Assembly (NCBI GenBank): GCA_016712045.1
Contig: JADJRV010000017.1
Span: 1 to 64,000, forward strand
DNA length: 64,000 nt
Source: Chloracidobacterium sp.
GTDB taxonomy: Bacteria > Acidobacteriota > Blastocatellia > Pyrinomonadales > Pyrinomonadaceae
Direction: 5' to 3'
Position 1 is the first letter of the stretch. Every line of letters starts with the position of its first letter. A model generated the notes under the pieces. That model was given only the letters and a program-made list of their open reading frames with translations, made no database searches and was not told the DNA's origin. The position numbers and the translations under genes are program-made. Shown here one piece after another: positions 57,380 to 64,000 of the stretch.

Positions 57380-57436
57380 TTTTCTAACTACTGACTACTA
57401 GCTACGGACTACTAGCTACGGACTACTGGTTACTGC
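57380..57436. repeat. Heptamer array before the radical SAM gene stop
   Basis: CTAACTACTGACTACTAGCT, then ACGGACTACTAGCTACGGAC and TACTGGTTACTGC: about eight degenerate 7-bp units of the ACTACTG/GACTACT type. It fills the gap between the terminator cassette and the stop of the radical SAM gene. Confidence 0.8.
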
Positions 57437-57437
57437 A

Positions 57438-59027
57438 TCACGTCGAAGAAACCGGGTGACGCTTGCGTCCGAGAGCATCTTGCAGACGGTTTTCAAGCAC
57501 CGTCGAAGACTGTTCGCCGCTGATCAGATTGCGGATCGTGCGAAATATGCGGCTGGGGTGTGTTGCGTAGCCGACAAAATAATTGAGCAGCATAAACGAC
57601 ACCCTGACCGCAGCGAGTTCAAAGTTAGTCATGTTCGGGTTAGACGTTCCCTGCGGCTTGAGAAAGTTAAATTTGCCGTTGAACGAAACGAGCGACATAA
57701 AATAGGCATCGTTTAGGGTGACCTTCCCTTCGCTTTGCAGCTGCTTGAAGATGTCGGTGCCGGGATAGGAGGAAAAGATAAAAAACGGCACCTCTTCGAC
57801 ACCGAGCGCGGCCATTCGCAGCCCGAACCAGAGCGTTTGAAGAACATCGCTGCGCGTCTCGTGCGGAAAACCGATTATTAGATTTGTGCGGACGATCAGC
57901 CCGAGCCGGACGGCGACCTTCAGAGATGCGATCATCCGGCCGAGATCGACCTTTTTGTCGATCATCTTTAGCGACCTGGGTGAACCGCTCTCGGGCGCGT
58001 ATGCCATATAGCGGCAGCCGGTGTCACGGAGCAGCGTCAGCACCTCTTCGTCAAGCACTTCGCTGCGGGTACCGCTTGGCAGTGACCACGAAAGCCCCAG
58101 ATCCTCCTGTTTCAGGCGGCGGCAAAACTCCAGAGTCCAGCTTTTCTTTGTGAATACGGTCAGATCATAAAATTGGAACGAAGTAATATCATACTTTTCC
58201 CTATAGTGCTTGATCTCGGCGATGAGGTCATCGATATCACGCAGAACGTAGCGGGTCGTCCACATCTGGGGGCTCGAGCAGAACTTGCACTTGTACGGGC
58301 ATCCGCGCGAACCGAGCATCGGCATGTCGCGTTCGGATGAAATGCCGTAAGATTTGCCGGCTTCCCAGAAATCTTCGAGATAGCCCTCGGGCCAATGCGG
58401 CCACGGGATATCGTCGATGTCTTTGATACGCGGCAGCCCGCCATTGTCGTGAATCGTGCCGTCCGCATCCAGATAGCAGATGCCGCCGACCTCGCTGTAA
58501 TCGCCGCGATCCCAAGCCTCGATCAGCTCGGTCAGCGTGTATTCACCCTCGCCCTTCACGATTACGTCGAGCGCCGGGCAATCGCGAAGACTGTACTCCG
58601 ACAGTGCCGTGAAATGCTCGCCGCCGCCCACCAGCAACTGGTGAGGGAAACGGTCGCGGACCCGCGTGATCAGGTCTTTTAGCAAAACCCACTCGCACGA
58701 GAACATGCTGCTAAAACCGATCACGTCAGCGTCGGCAGGAATGCGTTCGACCAGCTCGTCGAGATCGATGCCCTGGATCTGAAATCCGGGATATTCTTTC
58801 AACGGTCGTACCGTCCCGAGATCGGCAGCCGTGCCGTCAACGATCTCGACTTTGTGGCCTTGTTTGAGAAGATACCCGGCAATATAGGCGAGCCCGATAG
58901 CCGGCGATGCCTCGTTGTTGAGCGAACCTTCGCGTGAGATAAGCGGCGCACGCACGAGTGCAACATTGAGGCTGCTCGGGGACTTGGATTCAATTAGTTG
59001 ATCATCAGGTATTTTAACCATGCACAT
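57438..59027 (-). CDS. Cobalamin-binding radical SAM protein
   Basis: N-terminal B12-binding domain (about 20-180; LGLAYIAGYLLKQGHKVEIVD, VIGFSSMFSCEW, LLVGGGEHFTALSEY) and a radical SAM domain with the CxxxCxxC cluster Cys243-Cys247-Cys250 (SRGCPYKCKFC). The C-terminal part has the GFPHETRSDVLQTL helix typical of the HpnP/HpnR/BchE-like B12 radical SAM class. Such enzymes methylate unactivated carbons of lipids, cofactors or natural products, or form rings. The substrate is unknown; no hopanoid genes are near. 529 residues is normal. The start could be 59027 or 59021 (both ATG). Confidence 0.9.
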   Translation of the reverse strand: MCMVKIPDDQLIESKSPSSLNVALVRAPLISREGSLNNEASPAIGLAYIAGYLLKQGHKVEIVDGTAADLGTVRPLKEYPGFQIQGIDLDELVERIPADADVIGFSSMFSCEWVLLKDLITRVRDRFPHQLLVGGGEHFTALSEYSLRDCPALDVIVKGEGEYTLTELIEAWDRGDYSEVGGICYLDADGTIHDNGGLPRIKDIDDIPWPHWPEGYLEDFWEAGKSYGISSERDMPMLGSRGCPYKCKFCSSPQMWTTRYVLRDIDDLIAEIKHYREKYDITSFQFYDLTVFTKKSWTLEFCRRLKQEDLGLSWSLPSGTRSEVLDEEVLTLLRDTGCRYMAYAPESGSPRSLKMIDKKVDLGRMIASLKVAVRLGLIVRTNLIIGFPHETRSDVLQTLWFGLRMAALGVEEVPFFIFSSYPGTDIFKQLQSEGKVTLNDAYFMSLVSFNGKFNFLKPQGTSNPNMTNFELAAVRVSFMLLNYFVGYATHPSRIFRTIRNLISGEQSSTVLENRLQDALGRKRHPVSST

Positions 59028-59093
59028 AATAGATAGCTATTCGGCATGTTTTCCCAGAAAATCACCGGAGGATCATTGATGTCAGTGGAACGC

Positions 59094-59730
59094 TTATTGA
59101 ACGCAGCGAACGGCGACGGCGTAGCCTGCGGCGGGGTTGCTAAAGCGAAAGATGTTGCCGTTCTTGGCCTCTATGCGGCGGCGGTAGGCGTTGATTTGTC
59201 CTTTGACCGTCCGGCTGGTCGCGGTCCAAAAATAAGAGCGGGGACGGTCGCCGTCGATACCGTCAAATGTGGCCGCTCCGTCGCTGATGGTGGCAAAGCC
59301 TGAGATCTTGAATTCTAGCCCCGAGCTGCCGCCGGTCTTTAGCTTTTGGCCTTCGTTGCCTCGCGGTGTGCCGTAGCCATCGATCGTCAATTGGTTTTGC
59401 GGCATTCCCAGAGCCTTTTCGAGATCCACCCAGTCAGCATCCGTCGGCAAACGCCAGCCAACAGGACACGCCTTTCGCGCGGCTTCGAAAGTGTATAGCA
59501 TCCCTAGCTCGGCACAAGCTTGCTCTTCGTCGTCATAACACCAAGATTCGTCCGGGTAGTCGTAACGAAGGTTTTCCTTCATCCAAGTCAGCGTTCCGAC
59601 CTTCTTGATGCCGTAAACCTGCCCGTCGCTTATCTTTGAAACTGCTCTTGGCTTCCTGACCGACACCTTGGGCAAAGGCCGCCGCTGTAAAGAATAGACC
59701 CGCCGCGATAATTAAGATGATGTGTTTCAT
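59094..59730 (-). CDS. Secreted FISUMP-domain protein (frameshifted)
   Basis: Signal peptide MKHIILIIAAGLFFTAAAFA from the ATG at 59730, then, after one extra T in the TTT run at about 59639-59641, the Fibrobacter succinogenes major paralogous domain: DGQVYGIKKVGTLTWMKENLRY, then ACPVGWRLPTDADWVDLE, SYFWTATSR and SNPAAGYAVAVRCVQ. The domain is a common exported module of unknown function in Bacteroidota and related phyla. Only the C-terminal frame (59094-59675) is open as sequenced; the N-terminal frame is open separately. It is divergent from the DUF11 gene at 60081. Confidence 0.85.
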
Positions 59731-59830
59731 AAGCTGATCCCGCACGCGAATTGTACACCAAAACGCCGGAATTCTGCTTTGATATATGATCGAACCGCCG
59801 GGTTGTCTCCAATTCGCGCCAATGCAGCGT

Positions 59831-59871
59831 CTTGGTCCACCTTGGTCCACCTGGTCCGGACCGGACCAAAA
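59831..59871. repeat. GGTCCACCTT decamer repeat, copy 3
   Basis: Two GGTCCACCTT units and the GGTCCGGACCGGACC cap, the shortest copy. It lies in the 350-bp spacer between the divergent FISUMP and DUF11 genes; the rest of that spacer has no gene and no recognised promoter, ending in TTAGGAG before the ATG at 60081. Confidence 0.8.
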
Positions 59872-60080
59872 ATCAGATGCTCATGCTCGCACCGATGGAC
59901 TTATTGAGCAAACTGCTCTATATTCGGTCAATCCAAATAATTGCTGGTATATTGCAGGTGAAACTACTGGAACTATTTCCCGATTGACCGTTTCTATCTG
60001 TCCAAATAGTTGAATATCAGTATCAGACTCGACGAACGCGGGAAAGGCGCGCGTCGGGGCGTGGAATTTAGGAGAATATT

Positions 60081-62714
60081 ATGAGAGCACATCGGTCAAA
60101 CGTTTTGTCGCGGGTTGTAAGGATCGCAAGTTCGATCATCTTGTCGGCAACGGTCATTTTCGTTACATTTTCGGGCGTGGTCACGGCCGCCGTCAAACCG
60201 ACAGTTCCGTCGATGTTCGCGGTGCAGACATTTGGTGCCGGCAGCCTTATCATTCCAATGGATTCAGGGGCGAACGGCCAAAACACCGGTATGCTCCGTG
60301 CCTATGGCCTCGTCTATGAGCTACTCCGTCGGGGTGTGCCTGTAAACTGGGTCATCAATCCCATCAAAGGTTCAAATGGGACCGACTTTCTGGTCGCCGC
60401 ACCAAACATGATCGTAGATGTGCGAACCGGAGCGGTGCTCGCCCCGCGTTCCTATGCGGGCGGGCCTTTTGTTATCGATGCCGCTGATGCGGCCGCTGCG
60501 ATGCCAATTATCTTCGCGTGGCAGTCCGAGGCGGGCGACCAAACGGCTGTCCACACGCTTTCGTTCGGCTCATTTAGCGGTGATGTTTCGCGGCGTCTCG
60601 TCGCTGCTCCCCGAATTGCGATCCTTAAGGACGGGAACGAGACAATTGCGTTCAACAACCTAAATGCCGCCGGTATTCGCGATTCAAGGGGTTCAGTTTG
60701 GGCCTCAACATCGCCGGACCTGCTGACCGAAGCAGCAGTTACCGGACCGACCACCGTTATCCACGATGACGGAGTTCTTTTTCATCAATCGACACATACG
60801 CCACGATATTCCTATCTGACTGCGATGCATTATTTGTCCACAGGGCAGACGCCTGAGGTCGTTGCCGAAATGCGTTCGTGGCTCGATCACGGTTCGCTGA
60901 CGCACGCATTTATGCAATGCGAAGCAGCCCGCGTAGTTGAAAATAGCGGGTTTTTCCTGACGACTGCCGGCATCGTCGATGACGGCTCGGCGACCACGAC
61001 ACCGGCTAACCGTTTCCCGACGAGCCCGCTGGCTCAGATCGATGGAGCATTTGAGGTGGACAGCGGAGCGGTCGATTCATTTAGAAATAACGGCGGCAGC
61101 TATAAGACCGGCGTGACGACCGTTTTCAATGACGTCGGCTCCCCCTTTACCCAGCGTATCGTCGAACTCGCGGGCCGCATGGACGGCGACAATTTGAACG
61201 GACGCGTGACATATCTCGCGGGGCATGACTATTCAACTGCTCTGCCGATGTCTTCTAATCCGCAAACGAACGGCGTGCGGTTGATGTTGAACACGATCCT
61301 CGAAACCGATGCCGCGACCACCGCTCCAGCGAACGCATTGACTATCACAAAATCGGCTCCGGCGTCTGTGAACACTTCGCAGATCACATATACGATCACC
61401 TACACCAATAACAGCGCCAATCCCGTTGAAAACATCGTGATCACCGAGGCGACTGCAGCTGGACAAATTATCATTTCGATGTCCCCGGCGGCGACATCGA
61501 TCGCGGGTAATGTTGTGACTTGGAACATGCCGCCTCTGCCGCCCGGCGGCACGGGGTCGATCACATATACGGTCGTCGCACCCGACGGCACCTATAATAG
61601 CTCTGCGACGCGGGCAGCCTATTCGACATCGACTAACGCGACGGCAAGTTCAAACATTGTCACGACCATTGTGGACACAATTCCGCCGACAGTCACGATC
61701 ACGACTGGCCCTTCGGGAACGACTACGAACGCGACCCCAACATTCACCTTTACGACCGGCGGTTCCCCGGTGATCACTGTTTGCCGTATTGACAGCAATC
61801 CACCTGTTTCGTGCTCGGGATCGTTCACATCTCCGCCTCTATCAGCCGGAACTCACACTTTCAGCGTAGCAGCGACAGATGCGGCCGGAAATACAACAAC
61901 CGCCACACGAACCTTTACCATCGTCAACGTGACGCTCGTATCGGTAAATGTTGTCCCGGTAAATGTGACAATACTCTCCGGACGTACACAGCAGTTCAAC
62001 GCTTTCGGAATATATTCCGACGGCGCCGTGCAGGATATTACAAATAGCGTTACATGGTCGTCGAGCAATATTGCTGTCGCACGGGTATCAAATGCTGTCG
62101 GCACGCAGGGTCTTGCGACCGGATTGGCAGGCGGCACCGTTCAGATAGTTGCGAGACTCGGCACTGTCCAAGGTGCTGCTACGCTTACAGTCACCACGCT
62201 GAAGACCGCAAAACAGGCAATACTCGCCGAACTGCGAACGGCTCTATCGACGGCGACGTCCAATAAGGACAAGAATAATCTCAAGGACGCGATCAAAAAA
62301 CTAGAAAAGTCACTTGAGAATTCTCTGTGGTCATCGGACGGCAATCACTTGAGTTGCGATCACGGGAATAAGGTCTTTGGCCGCGAAAGATCGGCGGTCA
62401 AAAGCCTTATGGCGATGATCACCGATACGAATGCGTCAAATATTCCGAATACGACGATATCGCGTTGGATCAATGTTTTGGTCAGCGTCGATCGCGAACT
62501 TGCCCAAATTGCCGTTTCCGAGGCAAATGTATCGGCAAACGTGCGTGCTGCTGCGCTGGCTCAGATCGCGGAAGGAGACAACGACGTAGCCGATGGTGAT
62601 TTTAACAAGGCAATTGCACACTACAAACGTGCCTGGAAAAAGGTCAGATCGTGCGATGACGACGATGATGACGACGAAGATGACGATGACAGCTGCGGCA
62701 GACACGGCCACTAA
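60081..62714 (+). CDS. Large secreted protein with DUF11, Ig-like and Asp-rich tail
   Basis: 877 residues. Signal peptide (SIILSATVIFVTFSGVVTAA), an N-terminal domain of about 390 residues of unknown type (ALPMSSNPQTNGVRLMLNTI ends it), a DUF11 module (PANALTITKSAPASVNTSQI, about 415-525), a Bacterial Ig-like/bacterial-adhesion module (about 530-610; TVTITTGPSGTTTNATPTFT), a Big_2-type domain (about 620-700; VNVTILSGRTQQFNAFGIYS), and a helical C-terminus (AKQAILAELRTALSTATSNK) ending in CDDDDDDDEDDDDSCGRHGH. The tail could bind calcium or act as an anchor. Shine-Dalgarno TTAGGAG lies 8 bp upstream. Likely cell-surface or matrix protein; the pattern resembles adhesion proteins but no sorting signal is recognised. 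Confidence 0.85.
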   Translation: MRAHRSNVLSRVVRIASSIILSATVIFVTFSGVVTAAVKPTVPSMFAVQTFGAGSLIIPMDSGANGQNTGMLRAYGLVYELLRRGVPVNWVINPIKGSNGTDFLVAAPNMIVDVRTGAVLAPRSYAGGPFVIDAADAAAAMPIIFAWQSEAGDQTAVHTLSFGSFSGDVSRRLVAAPRIAILKDGNETIAFNNLNAAGIRDSRGSVWASTSPDLLTEAAVTGPTTVIHDDGVLFHQSTHTPRYSYLTAMHYLSTGQTPEVVAEMRSWLDHGSLTHAFMQCEAARVVENSGFFLTTAGIVDDGSATTTPANRFPTSPLAQIDGAFEVDSGAVDSFRNNGGSYKTGVTTVFNDVGSPFTQRIVELAGRMDGDNLNGRVTYLAGHDYSTALPMSSNPQTNGVRLMLNTILETDAATTAPANALTITKSAPASVNTSQITYTITYTNNSANPVENIVITEATAAGQIIISMSPAATSIAGNVVTWNMPPLPPGGTGSITYTVVAPDGTYNSSATRAAYSTSTNATASSNIVTTIVDTIPPTVTITTGPSGTTTNATPTFTFTTGGSPVITVCRIDSNPPVSCSGSFTSPPLSAGTHTFSVAATDAAGNTTTATRTFTIVNVTLVSVNVVPVNVTILSGRTQQFNAFGIYSDGAVQDITNSVTWSSSNIAVARVSNAVGTQGLATGLAGGTVQIVARLGTVQGAATLTVTTLKTAKQAILAELRTALSTATSNKDKNNLKDAIKKLEKSLENSLWSSDGNHLSCDHGNKVFGRERSAVKSLMAMITDTNASNIPNTTISRWINVLVSVDRELAQIAVSEANVSANVRAAALAQIAEGDNDVADGDFNKAIAHYKRAWKKVRSCDDDDDDDEDDDDSCGRHGH

Positions 62715-62728
62715 GAGATGAAAACAAG

Positions 62729-62799
62729 CGAAAGCCCGTCCGCAAGCAATAAATGACGCTTGACAGGTCACTTAAATGCTCACGAGCGGGCTTTTGCCC
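62729..62799. repeat. Interspersed palindromic repeat, copy F (degenerate)
   Basis: GCGAAAGCCCGTCCGCAAGC faces GCTCACGAGCGGGCTTTTGC. The inner arms have diverged (AATAAATGACGCTTGACAGG). It lies just after the DUF11 gene stop and may serve as punctuation. Confidence 0.7.
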
Positions 62800-62829
62800 T
62801 TATTCGGCGATAACTAATGTTTATAGAAA

Positions 62830-63167
62830 CTAGCCCCTTACATAACGCTGTACACAGCGTCCACGACGGTCCTTAACGTACCTAAAAACAAGATAACCAC
62901 CGGCACCCGAGCCGAGGCCGATGAGAGCACCGCGTCCGCCACCAATGCCTCCGCCGATCGCGGCACCGATTCCGCCAGCGATAAGGGAATGAACGAGCTT
63001 CTTACGATTCGAGGTGGTGTTCCTCATACGGTAAGTGCCGCTCGGGCAGGGTTTAAACTCCGCAGATTCGACCGCTATCGGTGAAGTTGCCGCCGCCGTA
63101 TTGGTCATTGACGGCATAAATACCGCAAACATAATTGCAATTAACAATGTAGAAATGGTCTTTTCAT
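62830..63167 (-). CDS. Exported glycine-zipper protein
   Basis: The open frame from 63147 gives 105 residues with two Gly-rich membrane-zipper stretches (LIAGGIGAAIGGGIGGGRGA and LIGLGSGAGGYLVFRYV) and a basic Cys-containing tail (DRRGRCVQRYVRG). The true start is probably the ATG at 63167, behind ATAGGAG: MKRPFL... would join LLIAIMFAVFMPSMTNTAAA if one base were added between 63146 and 63160. That restores a signal peptide. Glycine-zipper proteins of this size resemble YMGG/Gly-zipper outer-membrane-associated proteins of unknown role. Confidence 0.72.
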
Positions 63168-63302
63168 AATTTTCTCCTATAACGAAGGCCTATGGAGAGA
63201 GGACCCTATCTACAATGTGGCACCGTCGTGTCACCTGTGGCTGTACGTTAGCGAACATACGTCAAAGGAAATACCACGTTCAACACCTACTAATTTAGGT
63301 TT

Positions 63303-63587
63303 CTACCCGCCGATCCTACGTCCGTTTGCCAGGCGAAATATGATCAATACGACGAGTGCACCGACTATTGAGGAAAAGAAGCTCGGAAGATTGTTCGCGA
63401 TGTTATCAAACGAACTGATCAGCGGATATCCAAATAGGTATTTGCCCATAAATCCGCCGACAACCGCTCCGACAATTCCTAGAACGGTTGTCAAGATAAT
63501 GCCGCCGCCGTCACGGCCGGGCAAGATAAATTTGGCCAGATACCCAACTACAAATCCTAATATCAACCAAATAATTAAAGAAACCAT
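63303..63587 (-). CDS. GlsB/YeaQ/YmgE-family stress membrane protein
   Basis: A small 95-residue membrane protein: MVSLIIWLILGFVVGYLAKF, GRDGGGIILTTVLGIVGAVVG, GGFMGKYLFGYPLISSF and ALVVLIIFRLANGRRIGG. Three hydrophobic helices with the Gly-rich turns typical of the transglycosylase-associated/GlsB family. The start is the ATG at 63587, behind GAGGAG; the longer frame to 63638 starts in untranslated sequence. Function is unknown but the family is stress-induced in enteric bacteria. Confidence 0.93.
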   Translation of the reverse strand: MVSLIIWLILGFVVGYLAKFILPGRDGGGIILTTVLGIVGAVVGGFMGKYLFGYPLISSFDNIANNLPSFFSSIVGALVVLIIFRLANGRRIGG

Positions 63588-63774
63588 AATATTCTCCTCG
63601 TTCAGAACAAACCCTAGCCGATAACCGCGGCATTCCATCTTCTGCGATGCCGGAGCAACATAAATTTACTTGATAAAGCTAGCATGATTGAATCAAATCA
63701 CAGGAGGTTGCGTCTGTGTGCTATCGCACGGAAGGATCGGTGGAATATCGAAATGCTCAGACCGCCCAATACGG

Positions 63775-63797
63775 AAAAAGCCCGTCGAAACGGGCTT
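63775..63797 (-). terminator. Intrinsic terminator for the gene entering from the right
   Basis: On the minus strand AAGCCCGT-TTCG-ACGGGCTTTTTC gives an 8-bp stem plus a T-run. It lies about 25 bp after the stop of the truncated gene at 63823. Confidence 0.82.
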
Positions 63798-63822
63798 GAT
63801 CGATCAAATTGTTTTGGGCACG

Positions 63823-64000
63823 TTATGCTCTTCGTTGAGCTTGTTCTTCGATAAAGTACCCAACAAGAGAAGCGACTATCAGTGCCAAACCGGCGAAAGC
63901 GAACGATCTGGGCCCGCCAAATATACCAACAAAAAATGCGATAACACCAACAACGGCCAGCAATGAACTGATGCCGCCTGCCAGTTTTGAAAATGCGGTT
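63823..64000 (-). CDS. Small membrane protein, truncated at the window edge
   Basis: A 58-residue C-terminal piece read on the minus strand from the window edge: KLAGGISSLLAVVGVIAFFV (helix 1) and FAFAGLALIVASLVGYFIEE (helix 2), ending in EEQAQRRA and a TAA at 63823-63825. The downstream terminator supports a real gene. Two-helix proteins of this kind are common; no family is recognised. The rest lies outside the window. Confidence 0.7.
   Translation of the reverse strand, partial: TAFSKLAGGISSLLAVVGVIAFFVGIFGGPRSFAFAGLALIVASLVGYFIEEQAQRRA

Overview
The window is about 64 kb of a Gram-negative-type bacterial chromosome of roughly 50-54% G+C. It carries groESL behind a CIRCE operator, uvrB, purC, metH, a Cpx-like two-component system and many signal-peptide-bearing secreted enzymes. 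The gene families and the abundance of interspersed palindromes and heptamer repeats resemble Acidobacteriota of the Blastocatellia type. That placement is inference from general resemblance; no rRNA, tRNA, CRISPR array, integrase or transposase was found.

Layout: 1-8.5 kb holds small secreted proteins, a 2Fe-2S ferredoxin, an FHA/trypsin-like membrane protease, a DHA2-type MFS exporter (frameshifted), an acyltransferase and a reprolysin-like metalloprotease (frameshifted). 8.5-12.2 kb is metH behind a SAM-II-type riboswitch and an intrinsic terminator. 12.4-24 kb holds secreted proteins, an M1 aminopeptidase, an NHL-repeat/M23-like protein, an M24 aminopeptidase, a lipid-kinase remnant, a decayed DUF2490-like gene, then a c-di-AMP (ydaO-type) riboswitch leading into an FAD/NAD(P) protein and a three-domain acyl-activating/ACP/acyltransferase protein (24-26.9 kb). 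26.9-31.8 kb has two TPR proteins and a CpxA/CpxR-like pair divergent from a Spy/CpxP-like gene, with a CpxR-type box between them. 31.8-38.6 kb is a probable peptidoglycan-recycling locus: serine hydrolase-NamZ fusion, LysR regulator, sodium:solute symporter and GH3 NagZ. 38.6-52.2 kb is mainly housekeeping: a PLP decarboxylase, glycolate-oxidase-like and HAD proteins, UvrB, peroxiredoxin, PurC, a MOSC protein and GroESL. 52.2-55.4 kb is partly AT-richer accessory DNA: a RibD-like deaminase, a multi-pass membrane protein and a methyltransferase. 55.4-64 kb has repeat-rich spacers, a secreted T4 gp19-like protein, a lipoprotein, a B12-binding radical SAM enzyme, a FISUMP-domain protein, a DUF11/Ig-like secreted protein with an Asp-rich tail, and small membrane proteins.

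Three themes stand out. (1) Two recognisable riboswitches end in terminators set almost against the start codon of the next gene, with no visible Shine-Dalgarno sequence. (2) Three dispersed repeat families (a GCAGAAGCCCGC-type palindrome, GGTCCACCTT decamers and 7-bp tandem arrays) fill the spacers, and the heptamer/palindrome type also sits in frame inside metH, the NamZ fusion and other genes. (3) At least 14 genes carry single-base indels, mostly in short homopolymers, and two carry out-of-frame internal deletions. The indels may be assembly error; the deletions look different.
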